64,000 bases of DNA from Nannochloris sp. 'desiccata' (taxonomy: Eukaryota; Chlorophyta; Trebouxiophyceae; Chlorellales; Chlorellaceae), in contig JAGTXX020000011.1 of assembly GCA_019044685.2 (NCBI GenBank), forward strand, positions 2,232,001-2,296,000, written 5' to 3'. A program made the translations under genes and the position numbers. The notes below the pieces were generated by a model. The model saw only the letters and a list, made by a program, of their open reading frames with translations. It had not been told where the DNA came from and ran no database searches. Of this stretch, positions 20,891-32,236 are shown piece after piece (within the stretch, counting starts at the first letter, position 1; every line of letters starts with the position of its first letter).

Positions 20891-21266
20891 TTCTAAAATA
20901 TTATTAAACAGTAGCAAGGTATAAATGCAGCGTGATTTTGGGTTTGTTTTCCTTGATGCTTGCGCCCAGCGTTCTTACGAGTGTGACCTCCGAGTCACTC
21001 GCCCACAATTGCTGGATTGTGCAGCAAGAGCCTTCCCCCTGCTGACTTCAAGTTTTCAGATTGCTCTACTATTAATCCTCTTACAATACATATGCGCACC
21101 ACTACTAATCACTGCAGCAAAAAATCTCATCTTCTCAATGAATCAGGTTTAACAAAATCATTGTGCACAATTGCCGTCGGGAAAATTGCAAAAAATGCTC
21201 CACCATCAGCAACCCAAATTTTACTATTAAAAGCTGAATGACGCTCGAAATTAAAGCAGAGCATCC
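20891..21266. other. Intergenic stretch
   Basis: Upstream of the second F-box gene and 3' of the ABC transporter. Only short frames; nothing recognised. Confidence 0.45.
20920..20926 (-). promoter_or_regulatory. ATTTATA element before the second F-box gene
   Basis: On the minus strand, ATTTATA lies 30-36 nt upstream of the ATG at 20890. Confidence 0.3.
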
Positions 21267-23777
21267 CTAAAATCCTGATGTTTTCCTTCGTAATACATAG
21301 TACACCGCTACTCTCAACACAATTAAGAATCCTAGCAACACAAATCCATTTCTCAAAGCGTCGCTTCCTGAAGAAGGATCCTGCAACAACCCCAAAGAAC
21401 TTTGGAGATCTTCTACAGGGTAGCAGTTAGAATTTGATTCAGGGTTTGGTGGATTTGTCTGCAGACACTGCGCCGCCATATCAGCACCAGTTCCAGTACT
21501 ATCAACAGCACCATTAAAGCAACTATATACCACGGTATTGCCCCCATCGTATTGAATGTACAACATAATACCTAACGCGTAGTAGATATACGACAACCAT
21601 TTGATCCAGGAAATCCATGGTGGAATATCAGAAACAAAGAATCCACCAGTTAAAACAATCGTCAGCATAAGTACCGCTGCCACTGTCTGAGCAGTCTTTG
21701 GGTTCATAAACCACGACCCGAGCAGCAAGCCCAAGCTTTGAGCGACAAACATACTGAGGAGCAAGGTTCCATACATGCCAAAAAATGCCAGTGCGTTGTA
21801 TCGTAACCCTGCCATGAAGTACACTATTATTATGAATCCCGTAGGAATGGTCAAATCCATTGGAAAGTCCGATAAAAGACGAGCCAGATAGAAAGCGGAA
21901 AGGCGGTACAATCCACTCGCTCTTTCTTTAAGCATGTGGCGTTGTTCTTGGGGGAAAGTGAATAAACTGACGAATAGACTACGGAAAGATAAAAACATGA
22001 GCATAAAAAAGAGGACCCCAAGAACATCACGAGAGCCGGCGACTGTGTTGTCTTGACCCTTTTGAAGCCAAAATAAGCCAGCTAAGATAGCGATGGTGAT
22101 AAATTGGAAGAGATCTTGGGTAGATAAGGTTTCAAATCTACGTGTACGGAGAGAGCGCTGGAAAAGAAAGCCAACTTGTGCCCAAAAGGGAGCGCCCCAA
22201 CGATGCTCTTCTCTTAGTAACTCAGCGTTACTGCCACCACCAGCAGCACCACCAGTACCATTTTTAAGACCTCTCGTACTACGAGCATCTACCTCAGCTG
22301 ATACATCCATTCCAGAGTATTGTGCTTGATACGGATTAAATCTATATCCAGGAGGCAACTCCCCGCTCCCTACTCTCCCACCAAGAGCAGCCACTGCAGC
22401 AGCCGACGGCAATGCGTCGCTCCCTCCGCTGCCTTCCACCATGAGCCTCCTGTTATCATCCATCTCCATCAAAGATAGATTTTTCCCAGAATAAATAACA
22501 GGTAAATTCGCCCCCATAGCACGTTTATGCAAAGAAGGGCTGCTTCCTCGCTTTGATAACGTTTCTAAAACTTGAAAGCCTTCTGGGTCTTGCGATGGGT
22601 TGAATCCGTCGACGGGGCGATCAGTTAAAAAAGCTTCAGTCAGAGCGACAAGATGCCTACGCGAGGTTTCTCCGTTACGTGTTTTAGACGAAATTTCTCC
22701 TGAAGCGAGATCTAGGATAAAGTCAGCTGCATTGACCCGGGGAGGAATTGGGTAGCCTACCCTCTCAAAATAATCGACAGCTTGCTGAGCATCTCCATAG
22801 TACAACGCATGGCCACCAGAAAGCAATAACAGCTTATCCAACTGTTGATACAATCTCGAACTTGGTTGATGAATGGTCGTCACAACAGCACGGCCACCTT
22901 GAGCGAGCGTACGCAAAGTTTCTAATAAATGCATTGCTGTTGTGCTATCAAGACCCGAAGTGGGCTCATCCAAAAATAAAGTGGAAGGATTAATGAGCAA
23001 TTCATGGCCTACAGAAGCGCGTTTACGTTCGCCACCACTGATACCACGCCTAAAAAAGCCACCGATGATTGTATCTTTGCATTTAGTTAGCCCGAGAGAA
23101 GAAATAACTGCGATGACTCGGTCCAACTTTTCTTGCCGAGACATATCTCGAGGCAAACGCAGCATGGCAGCATAATACAGAGTTTCGTAAACAGTGAGTG
23201 ATTCATACAGCAAATCATCTTGCATCACGTAGCCTATTTTCCGTTTCATAGATTTCGTGAGGGGCTGCCCGTTGAATAGCACTTGGCCAGAAACTCTCAT
23301 TGAGCGCTGTTGCCTGCCACCCATAATTGAAAGTAATGTAGTTTTACCAGATCCAGACGGGCCCATAAGAGCCAAAACTTCACCTGGTTTAACACAGCCA
23401 GACACATTGAATAAGATTTGGTTTTCGGGGCCAGAAGAGGTGCCTTGAGTGACTTTTCTGCGAATTGAAGAAGGTTTTATTCTCTGCCACACACTAGGTT
23501 TTTTAGCAAAAAGGTCAGGAACGTAGGCGGAAAGGCCTTGTATTTCGATAGAGACACGTCTAGATTCAGGAATAGACTCCATATTGCTGAGATTTGGGAC
23601 GGAATCACTGTTTCCATCCGCGTCACCTAGCTCCAAAGCAACTTCATGAAGGCCGTCGTCAGGACGCCCCTCCTCCATAGAATGCTCCTGGCCATTGATT
23701 AGGGAGCTTGGGTTGCGAGAAGATATGCCTGATGCTTGGATATTAAGTGAATGAGTGCCGTTGGAGGGACGATGCAT
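21267..23777 (-). CDS. ABCG-family half transporter
   Basis: Intronless, 836 residues. The nucleotide-binding domain comes first, as in ABCG: Walker A GPSGSGKTT (139-147), Q-loop region YVMQDDLLY, signature ISGGERKRASVG, Walker B LFLDEPTSGLDS and the H-loop TTIHQPSS. A roughly 180-residue linker rich in Gly and Ser follows. The ABC2-type membrane domain (about 545-830) has several hydrophobic spans, with FPQEQRHMLKERASGLYRLSAFYLARLLSD in its middle, a family hallmark, seen here in order. It should dimerise and export lipids or hydrophobic compounds; the substrate is unknown. The N-terminal 120 residues are acidic and probably disordered. Confidence 0.92.
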   Translation of the reverse strand: MHRPSNGTHSLNIQASGISSRNPSSLINGQEHSMEEGRPDDGLHEVALELGDADGNSDSVPNLSNMESIPESRRVSIEIQGLSAYVPDLFAKKPSVWQRIKPSSIRRKVTQGTSSGPENQILFNVSGCVKPGEVLALMGPSGSGKTTLLSIMGGRQQRSMRVSGQVLFNGQPLTKSMKRKIGYVMQDDLLYESLTVYETLYYAAMLRLPRDMSRQEKLDRVIAVISSLGLTKCKDTIIGGFFRRGISGGERKRASVGHELLINPSTLFLDEPTSGLDSTTAMHLLETLRTLAQGGRAVVTTIHQPSSRLYQQLDKLLLLSGGHALYYGDAQQAVDYFERVGYPIPPRVNAADFILDLASGEISSKTRNGETSRRHLVALTEAFLTDRPVDGFNPSQDPEGFQVLETLSKRGSSPSLHKRAMGANLPVIYSGKNLSLMEMDDNRRLMVEGSGGSDALPSAAAVAALGGRVGSGELPPGYRFNPYQAQYSGMDVSAEVDARSTRGLKNGTGGAAGGGSNAELLREEHRWGAPFWAQVGFLFQRSLRTRRFETLSTQDLFQFITIAILAGLFWLQKGQDNTVAGSRDVLGVLFFMLMFLSFRSLFVSLFTFPQEQRHMLKERASGLYRLSAFYLARLLSDFPMDLTIPTGFIIIVYFMAGLRYNALAFFGMYGTLLLSMFVAQSLGLLLGSWFMNPKTAQTVAAVLMLTIVLTGGFFVSDIPPWISWIKWLSYIYYALGIMLYIQYDGGNTVVYSCFNGAVDSTGTGADMAAQCLQTNPPNPESNSNCYPVEDLQSSLGLLQDPSSGSDALRNGFVLLGFLIVLRVAVYYVLRRKTSGF

Positions 23778-24112
23778 GTTTCAGCAGGAAAAAATCTAAG
23801 CTGGCCAAGGCAGGGAAAAATAATTTTTGTTGCAAGGTGAAGAAGTATATTTGCTGGCTTATTAATACAGCGATTTCAAATTTAATCTAGGGATCTGTAA
23901 GTATTTATTAGTTGTCTATACGTTTATTTAAAAATAGAAACAACGTGGTTGATTGAAAGATGAAGTAATGGCCAAGAAATGAACGCGAAAAGGAGCAGAG
24001 AACCCGAGTGTCAGGTGTCCTCGTCACCATTTCAAATTTCGCTTTGGACTCGAACGAAAGGAAATGCATGAAAGAGAGCATATATTCAAGTTTATAAAAA
24101 AGTAAACCAACC
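23778..24112. other. Divergent promoter region
   Basis: Between the ABCG gene (minus) and the hydrophilic-protein gene (plus), about 335 bases. It holds the AT elements for both directions, including TTTATAAAAA at 24091-24100. No gene. Confidence 0.5.
24091..24100 (+). promoter_or_regulatory. TATA-like TTTATAAAAA element
   Basis: Ends 12 nt before the ATG at 24113, which would imply an extremely short leader if it is the TATA box. Confidence 0.35.
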
Positions 24113-25013
24113 ATGACTGACAAAGAGAAGCGTGTATCCTTCCAAAGCAAGGACGACCAGCCCAGCGACCCTGGCTTGGGTGGCACTATCGCGTCAGCAG
24201 TCGAGACAGGAATAGGAGCAGTAGCGCAAGCAGGCAACGCTGTATTAAGCCACGTTCCCGGCACAGATGAGCATGCATTACACCAATGCAAAAAGGAGAT
24301 CGAAAGAACAGGAGTAGATCATCATGTTGCAGATGGTAAGCCAATGCCGAGAACAGAGGAAAATATTAGATGAACAAAGATTAAAGAAGCTAGAATTCAA
24401 CATAACACTATACGTATTCACCCTGATTGTAAATAAATTTATAGATACGGGTGTATTTCTAGCTATTTTATGCTTATTTAATGTAAAAAATATGAATACT
24501 ACTGAAATTTATTTCTGCAGACATTGCTTTCGAGTGCGGCCCGGCGTCGCACTCCTCTTCTCTTTACCCCTCGAGCATCCCCAAAGAGCCACGTACTGCT
24601 GATGAGCTCGCGTATGGCACTGAAGGCCCTCTTAAAACTACCCCTAAGCCTATCTCTTCTACCTCTGCTCCAAAAGATGCGATTCACACAGCAGATGACC
24701 GAGATTTCTTAAAGGGGGAGTCTGTTGGAGTGACATCAGCACCACCTCAACGCAAGACCGTTGACCCCCACACAGCAGATGGTAAGCTATATGTATATTC
24801 GTATTTTTGTTATTATATTTGAGATAGTATGGAAAATCTGTTCAGCATTTTCGTTCTTTTGTTGTCTTTTCTGCAGATTTGGCGTTCACAAAAGGGGTCG
24901 GTGAAGGTGGCAAAAGTCGAAAAAGCAGCAAGGAGGCAGAGAATGGGGTCGGTGCCCGTCCTGATGTTGTCCACACTGCAGATGATCTTGCATTTACTGG
25001 TAAAGAATTGTAG
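24113..25013 (+). CDS. Hydrophilic repeat protein (LEA-like), HTADD motifs
   Basis: Exons 24113-24335, 24521-24781, 24877-25013; introns 185 and 95 nt, both phase 1. The 206-residue product is polar and probably disordered. It carries a short motif four times: VADDIAF, HTADDRDF, HTADDLAF and HTADDLAF. Both introns interrupt the second Asp codon of this motif (GAT G|A), so the middle exon is a symmetric unit that may have arisen by exon duplication. It also has one SHVPGTDEHALH block that recurs in the next gene. Such proteins are often stress or desiccation protectants; that role is inference only. The name LEA is used loosely, as no Pfam LEA motif is clear. Confidence 0.6.
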
Positions 25014-25038
25014 ATATAGTTTATTAGTGTAGCTTTTG

Positions 25039-25061
25039 TAATAATAATAATAATAATAAAA
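25039..25061 (+). repeat. (AAT)n microsatellite
   Basis: About seven AAT/ATA units in the spacer between the two hydrophilic-protein genes. Confidence 0.75.
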
Positions 25062-25286
25062 AATAGAAGTACAGTCAGCTAGAGCAAGGTTGGAAGCCGG
25101 GCAGCTTGCGAGAACCTCTACTGAACCTTCCAAAGCGCGTCAGCCTTGTTCTCGAACTTCAAAAAACCCGCTTCAAAACCCCTAAAATCACTAAAATAAA
25201 AGAAATATTACTTCAAAAGCTCGCCTTTTTCCCTCGGAACCCAAATATAAACCCCTTTAACAACTCTTTCAACTACTCTACACACC

Positions 25287-25754
25287 ATGTCTGGCGTCCG
25301 CAAAGAAGAGACTTATCGCTCCAGCGACGCCGTGTACGGCGAGACTGGCCAGCACACCACCCCTGTCGGTGCCAAGGGTGAGGAACTCTTGCACAACGTC
25401 AAGTCTGCTATCCCCGGAACAAAAGAACATCAGGCCACCCACCCCCAAGGCGCCGGCGCCAGCGGCATGACCGGAGGGTACAGTCAGACCACTTCCACCC
25501 ACACTGGTGATATGGGCCCCACTACGGGTATCCGCCACACCGCCACCAACCCTGTGACTGGGGAAACTACCACCCATTCCACGCAGATGGGAGCTAAAGC
25601 TGATCAAATGTGGAAGGATGCCAAGCCCAGTATTCCAGGCACCGTCGAGCACAAGGCGACGCACCCTACTGGTACAACTGGGACTACTATGGCCTCTGGA
25701 AATCCTGCTACTGGACCTGGATTCACTGAGGATCCTTTGATGAAGAAATACTAA
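25287..25754 (+). CDS. Hydrophilic protein with repeated IPGTxEHxATHP motif
   Basis: Intronless, 155 residues, no Cys and no hydrophobic core, rich in Thr, Gly and His. It has two long internal repeats, each with a GAKxxxxxxxxKxxIPGTxEHxATHP plan (AIPGTKEHQATHP and SIPGTVEHKATHP). The upstream neighbour carries one related block, so the two genes likely form a small local family. The pattern resembles stress-type hydrophilins. The leader holds AATATAAAC and CTTTAAC elements 30-45 nt before the ATG. Functional assignment is inference. Confidence 0.65.
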   Translation: MSGVRKEETYRSSDAVYGETGQHTTPVGAKGEELLHNVKSAIPGTKEHQATHPQGAGASGMTGGYSQTTSTHTGDMGPTTGIRHTATNPVTGETTTHSTQMGAKADQMWKDAKPSIPGTVEHKATHPTGTTGTTMASGNPATGPGFTEDPLMKKY

Positions 25755-26105
25755 GTCTGTTCTTGTGTTCTGCCTCGACAATGGATGTGTGGTGGTTAAC
25801 CAAGTGCAGACAAAACAGCTCAGAGCTCTGGATGAGCAATAAAAGTTTTGAACACGTGCTCAGTTTATGATGTTTTTGTATATAGTCTGTGTGTTTTGTG
25901 TGTATATATCTGTTTCGTGCGTTATTTCCTTTCCATACGCTATGTAAAATAATATAAGAAAAGAACCATCTCTTAAGTGTTCCAACTAGTATCAAGAAGA
26001 AAACAACATATGATTTTTCAGAAAATATTCATATTATCATATATCTACTGTGTCATATATCTGTGTAATACCTGTATATATATGATATTATTTATTTTTT
26101 GGCTT
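25755..26105. other. Convergent 3' region
   Basis: 3' flanks of the hydrophilic-protein gene and SPB1. AT-rich with TATATA stretches near 26070-26090. No gene. Confidence 0.5.
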
Positions 26106-29100
26106 CTACCTCCGTCCACCTTTGCCTCCCTTTCCACCTCCTGCCTTGGCACCCTTAGGTGGCGCCCTTCCTTTCGCTTTATTTCTTCTCACAGCAGCAT
26201 CCATTCCGCGCTTATCTTTCCTCATTCTCGCATCCAAAGGAGGCCCTTTCTTCTTTTTATATTGATCACTGCGGCTCCCCCCTCCAGGCTTTTTACTTTT
26301 ACTACCAGTCGCTCTGGCTTTGGCATATAACTTTTCGATTTCCCTCATCTTTGCCTTCATAGGCACATCTTCTTGATTTGCAATAGATTCAGCCTTTTGA
26401 CGAGCTTGTGTTAATTTAGCTTGCATCCTCTTTCTTTTCCTCGCCTTGGCCTCGACGACTTTACGAATGGGTCGAGCATCAATAGCTCGCATCTCTTCTT
26501 TTGCCGCCTTGTATTCTTCAGCGGTGATTTGAGGAGCAGGGCGCATGTACTTATTCTCATCCTCTACAAACCATTTAGGCAGATTATCATCATGGAACGC
26601 GTACCGATTATAAGCAGCCTCCATGATATCATCTTTTGATTTCTTCCTTAAAAATTTCTTAGCCAAGGCGCGAACTTCCGCTTTTTGATCATCGTCAAGC
26701 GCTTCGAATTCTTCAGCACCACTGTCACTGCCATCGTCAGAGTCAGACATAGGGACTTCTTCGAAACCGGCACGTTCTCTTTTCAGAGCAGCGTTGGCCG
26801 CAGCGGCAGCGGTCATGCCGCTGTCAGGAATAACTCGATCAGCTGCACTGAAACCATAGCCGTTAGCTTTACTTTTACCACTTGTTTTAGGAGCAGCAGG
26901 AGCTTCCTCATCACCACTTTCTTCCTCTTCCTCTTCTTCTTCAGAGTCTGAAGCAGCAGCAGCGGCAGCGGCAACAACAGGCTTGGTAGAATTAATTTTA
27001 TTACTAGCAGCAGCACGACGTTTCGCAGGATGAAGGTCTTCTAATTCTTCTTCCTCGTCATCTTCAAGGTCGGCGTCATCGAATAGTTCTTGACTAAACC
27101 ATTGATTGGCTGCAGCAACAGCACCAGCAGCACGGCCGACACGTCTTTCATCTAAACTAACAATAAGGCCACCTCCTTCCTCTTCCTCGACCTCTTCTTC
27201 TTGTTCACTCTCTTCCTCCTCAGAACCAGAATCTTTTTCTTCTTCTTCTTCTTCCTCATCATCAAGCTCTCCATCCATTCCAAGGCGCCGACGCCTTTTT
27301 TTCTCAACACCACCACCGGCACCCTTCATCCTTTGCCTCACTTTCCAGCTACGATATGATTCTTCTAAATATTCATCCATAGTAGCATCGTACCGTAATC
27401 TCTCTTCATCACTGTCGATATCACTTTCAGAGCTAGAATCCTCATCATCACTCGACAAAGCAGCGTCCTCGTCAGACGGTGCAGCAGCATCAGCAACTCC
27501 ATCGACCCCTCCTTTCCTCGTTTTCAAGCTTGCTAACGAGAACAGCCCATCAGGACCAGCGGTATCTTCTTCTCCAATACCTTCGGATTGAGCTAACTGA
27601 GCTGCACGCACACGAGATTTGATTTTTAATTCTCGACGACGACGTTTTTCTCTTTTTTTACGTCGGTCCATTCGATCTTTGATCTCCGACATCTCCTCTA
27701 AAAGCTGTTCTTCTAGTTGAGTGGCTTTATCTTTCTTTTCTACAGGAAGACCATCTTCATCCAACTCTTCTTCTTCCTCTTCTCCGGAAGAATCACCTTC
27801 TTTCCTGCTCTTTTTTGCCTTTTTATTTTCGGCAGCAGCAGCGTCGGCGGCCGTTTTCTTCATATCTTTTTTCAATAATAATCTCCATTTCAAGAGTTGT
27901 TTGAACTCAGAACGACCTAACACTTGTAAATCTCCGCATAAAATACGGATTTCAGAGGTAGTCGCAGGGTGGGAACGCACCATTTCAGCTGCAGCTGCCA
28001 AATCATCGACACCTTCAAGCTCCATTGCTGCAAAGGGAGGGAAAATAAAATTTGAAAAATAAATAAATTCAGTATAAAGTCAGAAATAAGAATAAACATA
28101 ATGATCTACCCAAATTCTTTCGCATTTAATTGGGTAGATAAGCAGCTAGATAGGCATAGATACTAGTTTTATTGCGGTCAAGTTAGAAGTAAGTCTCTAC
28201 ATTCACTTGAATCAATTTTTGATTCAATGTCAAGCCTGTTGAGTTTGAATATTTAAGCATCACCCCGCATCCTATCTATTCAATCTATCCAATGTTATCT
28301 ATCTATCAGTATTAATAAGGTCAAAAACTAACTTCTAAACCCTATTAAATGACCCTATTTGCACTAATAAAAAACCAACGTACCTTCAGCTTCTTCTCCG
28401 TCCAACGCCAAGCTTGTGTACTTGCCCAACATCTCTACTGGATTCTCTCCACTAACAAACGCAGCAGCAGAGACAACTTTCCTGGTTGTAGACAATCCTT
28501 CTTCATACCCCTCTCTGAAACGACGTTGTTTTACTTTCGCTTTAAGCAAAGCATCAGGCCCTGCATTTTTGGGCGCCTCTGTCACATCATTGAATAAATG
28601 CTTTGGGTCTAATAATCTAGCATCGATCTTTGCAGGAGCTTTATATCCCTGGCAAACAACGAAAATCTCAGCAGAGGCGTTACGAGATGCAGCTGGTTTG
28701 GTGGCTTCTACTTTATTAAAAAGCTGATTAAAGGCGTAAAGAAGGGCGGAATAATCCTTTGATCTGAAAATTTTTGTTACGAAGATCCCGCCAGGAGCCA
28801 AAACATCTGTTGCCATGCGGAGAGATTCTAATACAAGCCACGATTGACCGTATGCTTCACTAGACCATGCTCCACCAACGTTGGGGGCACCGTCGTGGAG
28901 AACCACGTCCATGAGTTGGCCACCAGATTCTTTTCGGATTGCTTGACGGCATTTTTGAGTTGTGATGTCGCCAATGAAGGTTTTAACGCCTCGAATGGGT
29001 TTGATGGGGGCTAAATCAACCCCTAGGATTTGGCTACCAACAGGCATGTTCTTGACTGCGACCTGGCACCAACCACCTGAAGAAGAAAAATGAAAAAAGT

Positions 29101-29559
29101 TGAAGAGTGAAGGTGAGAAAGCGGAGAGGCGTTGGGTGAAAAGTTAATTGATAATGGTGTTTTGGGTTGGTAGATACCTGGGGCGGCGCAAAGATCGAGC
29201 AAGTTTCTAGACCCGGAGAGGAAATCATACTTTCTATTGAGCTGAATGAGCTTAAAAGCAGCACGAGAACGATAACTGCAGAAGTGGAGAACATATAAAT
29301 ATGTTGATTAGATTCAATAAGGTGAAAATCAGTGTGCATGCTAAATTTTGGCAAGGTAAAAATGCTATATCTGTCATTAAAGATTCAACTCAAGATATTG
29401 AAAACGTATTTGCATATGAAAATCCCAATTCAAAAAGACTGAAAATTGGCATGCAAGATGTAATTCGAACCCAAGAGACTACTAGAACACTTACCCTTGT
29501 TCTTTTGCTAAATGGTAAAACTTATCAAGCCTATGCTTTCCTTTTGTCTTCTTTACCAT
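26106..29559 (-). CDS. SPB1: SPB1/FTSJ3-type rRNA 2'-O-methyltransferase
   Basis: Exons in order: 29495-29559, 29178-29275, 28384-29076, 26106-28027; introns 219, 101 and 356 nt; 925 residues. The FtsJ domain (about 20-230) shows [13 protein letters not shown] with the first catalytic Lys, DLCAAPGGW (SAM site), VVLHDGAPN with the catalytic Asp, [14 protein letters not shown] with the second Lys and [11 protein letters not shown] with the Glu, completing K-D-K-E. The middle holds long acidic runs and the C-terminal third is the basic Spb1_C region. The enzyme methylates large-subunit rRNA in the nucleolus during 60S assembly. The splice joins restore the family sequence exactly, e.g. EQG|YRSRAAF and CAAPG|GW. 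Confidence 0.93.
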
Positions 29560-30028
29560 GGCTTCTGAGTCACCTGGCTAGAGATGGGTTTGAATTCTAA
29601 AATGCGATTCAAAAGCTTGAAAATATATACCTCTTAGGAAAATAGGAGCCTCTAGCACTTCTATGTGCAATATACACTTAATTAAATTTAAGAATTATTG
29701 AATATGCAAACTACTCACTTCGATCTGATCATTTCAAATCGATCGTGGCGGCTGCTCAATTCTGCTTTGAAGTTCAAATGACTTCGGAAAACTTTTGAAA
29801 ACGTGTGAAATTTCGAACATTTTTCTTTCAGGTTTGCTTTTTTGTCGTCTGTTACAAGGAAAGTGTAGCTTGGTATTCCAAAAGCAAGAAAAGCAAGGCA
29901 GGGCAATGTAAGCTTGACAAAATGTAATCAATTCCTAGAAGTTAATCTTAGTTCTATTTTTCCAAAAAATGGAGCGGGGCGGCACCAGAAGCAGGAAAAA
30001 AAAAACTCTAATCTCTCAAAAACCCAAA
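29560..30028. other. Spacer upstream of SPB1
   Basis: Promoter side of SPB1 and 3' flank of the epimerase gene. AT-rich; no gene or repeat recognised. Confidence 0.45.
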
Positions 30029-31370
30029 TTAGTTCTTCACATCATAGCCATCAGGGTTTGTACTCGCCCATTTCCACTGATCTTCACACATCTCCTTCAC
30101 AGTCAACTTGGCCTTCCACCCCAATTGCTTCTCTGCCGTCTCTGTCGCCGCCCACACCGCTTCGGCATCCCCAGGTCTCCTTGCACTCAAATTCAAGGGC
30201 ACTTCCAATCCAGAAGCAGCTTCAAAAGCGTGTACCATTTCCAATACAGTTGTACCAGTTCCCGTACCCAAATTGTACGGAATACAGCCAATATCAGGTG
30301 TCTTCTCCAATTTTTGTAAAGCAGCAACATGACCCTCTGCCAAATCCATTACGTGAATGTAATCCCGTACACAAGTACCATCCCTGGTAGGATAATCTGT
30401 ACCGTACACAGTCAGTACAGGTTTATGTTTCAACGCGACAGCTTGCACCCAAGGCATCAGATTATTCAACATAACTTGATGTTCACCAATTTTCCCCGAG
30501 GGATGAGCTCCAACTGGGTTGAAGTAGCGGAGCAATATGATGCGCCATTCAGGATCAGAGGCAGCAACGTCACGGAAAATGTCCTCAATGATAAGTTTGG
30601 TACGTCCGTAAGGGGAGACAGCTTTGAGAGGGTGCTGTTCGTCGATAGGGACGTACTGAGGGTTGCCATAGACAGTACAGGAGGAGGAGAAGACCATAGT
30701 CTTGCAACCGTGTTTGGCCATTGCCTTGCAGAGCTCCACCGTGCCTGCGACATTGTGGTCGTAGTAGATCATAGGCTGTTCGACAGATTCATTGACGTAT
30801 TTGCGGCCAGCGAAATGAATAACGGCATCGTATCTGCAGGGTGAAGAGCAATTTATATTTGAAAAATATAAAAAAGTATTAATTGATGGCGTCTTTATCA
30901 TTTTTTCCTTTGGATATTTATAATCTATAAAAAACAAAGAAAGAAGGGCTGTTCTATCCAAAATTCTAATTACTTACTTGGTTTCACCAAAGATCTTATC
31001 CAGAGCTTCATAATTTCTCAAGTCTCCTTTGATAAAGGTCATATTAGCTGCTTTGTCGCCTGCCAGCTCTTTTACTCGGTCGACAGCCAACTGAAAAGAG
31101 TTGTCCAGATTATCGATGATGGTAATGTTATAGCCATGTTCAAGTAAAGCAAGGGCGGTATGGCTACCAATGAAACCTAGGATGGAAAGTTGGGAAAAAG
31201 AGAATGCAATAGAGTGAAAAAATGATATTTTTAGAGAAGGGAGAGCCGGAGAGAAGGCATGTGAGATGCCAACCATTAATCGCTCGTTGAGAAATGCGAT
31301 GCATGGACGATGATGCGACTGCAATGTGTAAATTACCTGCTCCTCCAGTTACGAAGATGTTCCCAGTCAT
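30029..31370 (-). CDS. UDP-glucose 4-epimerase
   Basis: Exons 31337-31370, 30978-31176, 30029-30833; introns 160 and 144 nt; 345 residues. This is a GalE-type extended short-chain dehydrogenase that interconverts UDP-glucose and UDP-galactose with bound NAD. Visible marks: the Rossmann TGGAGFIGS split by the first intron, [14 protein letters not shown], the SSSCTVYG block with the catalytic Ser/Thr, and YGRTK with the catalytic Tyr and Lys, then [17 protein letters not shown] and [15 protein letters not shown]. Length and motifs are as in plant and bacterial GalE. No targeting peptide is seen, so it should be cytosolic and supply galactose for walls and glycolipids. Confidence 0.96.
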
Positions 31371-32236
31371 TGCGTTCGCTACCGATATTTGCTCAGCGAT
31401 CAATGAATGATTAAAAGTGTGTAAGCGAAATCTTCACGTCTTCAAATTCAACCTAGTATTACTCGAGCAAAACAATGTGCTAAGAATGATTAGGATGCAA
31501 TGCTCTTGCTGATCAAAGTTTCTTTTCGAAATGAAATAATCTATCTTTCAGAGTGAAAGAGTCTATCTTCAAGACGCGAAAGTTGCATTGCCTTGCATGC
31601 CCTTGGCCAATCCCATTATCCACTTGGCAATAAGAAGGTACACGAGTGCCTCAGAAAAGGTACAGCTCTAGAACTTTAAATATTACAGGGCAAACAAGGC
31701 AAGGCAAAGCGGTATTGTAGAATCTCATAGCGCGTCTTGGCCCCGTCCTCTGTTCAGAGAGGCGGGAAGAACGCTTGCAAATATATAAAAAGAAGGCAAC
31801 ATCAATTTGCTCGAGAACGACAGATTCAAAAAAAAGGGGCCTAAAAGCAGGCACACATTCATGCACTCAAAAAAGGGAGGAAGAGTAGTGTATATATCAA
31901 TTATTAGGGGTATCATTGTCATTCTTTTTAATAGAGATTGGGAAAAAATTATACAGGCGACCGCAACTTCCCTGGCTGCTCTTTCCGTGGGGATGGTAGA
32001 AAGAAGAAAAAAACAGAGTAAGAAACAGAGGATACGTCCAGAGGGAGGGGTAGACAAGGAAAAACAAAGTCGTACGTAGTAGAAAGCTTAATAGTACTAC
32101 AAAAAGGTCTTGTTATTAGCAATCGTTTGATAGCATTACTTGATTATTAATACTTTTAAATTTTGCCATAGCCACGTGGGACTCGAGGGCGCTTTAAATT
32201 TTCAAGCAGATAAAAGGCTTTGGCGCAGCATCACTT
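31371..32236. other. Intergenic stretch
   Basis: About 870 bases between the epimerase promoter and the 3' end of the GARP gene. Short frames only. Nothing else recognised. Confidence 0.45.

Noticed and set aside
25278..25781. Long antisense frame opposite the IPGTxEH protein gene
   Set aside because: It mirrors a repetitive coding sequence; no start context, splice sites or protein features of its own.
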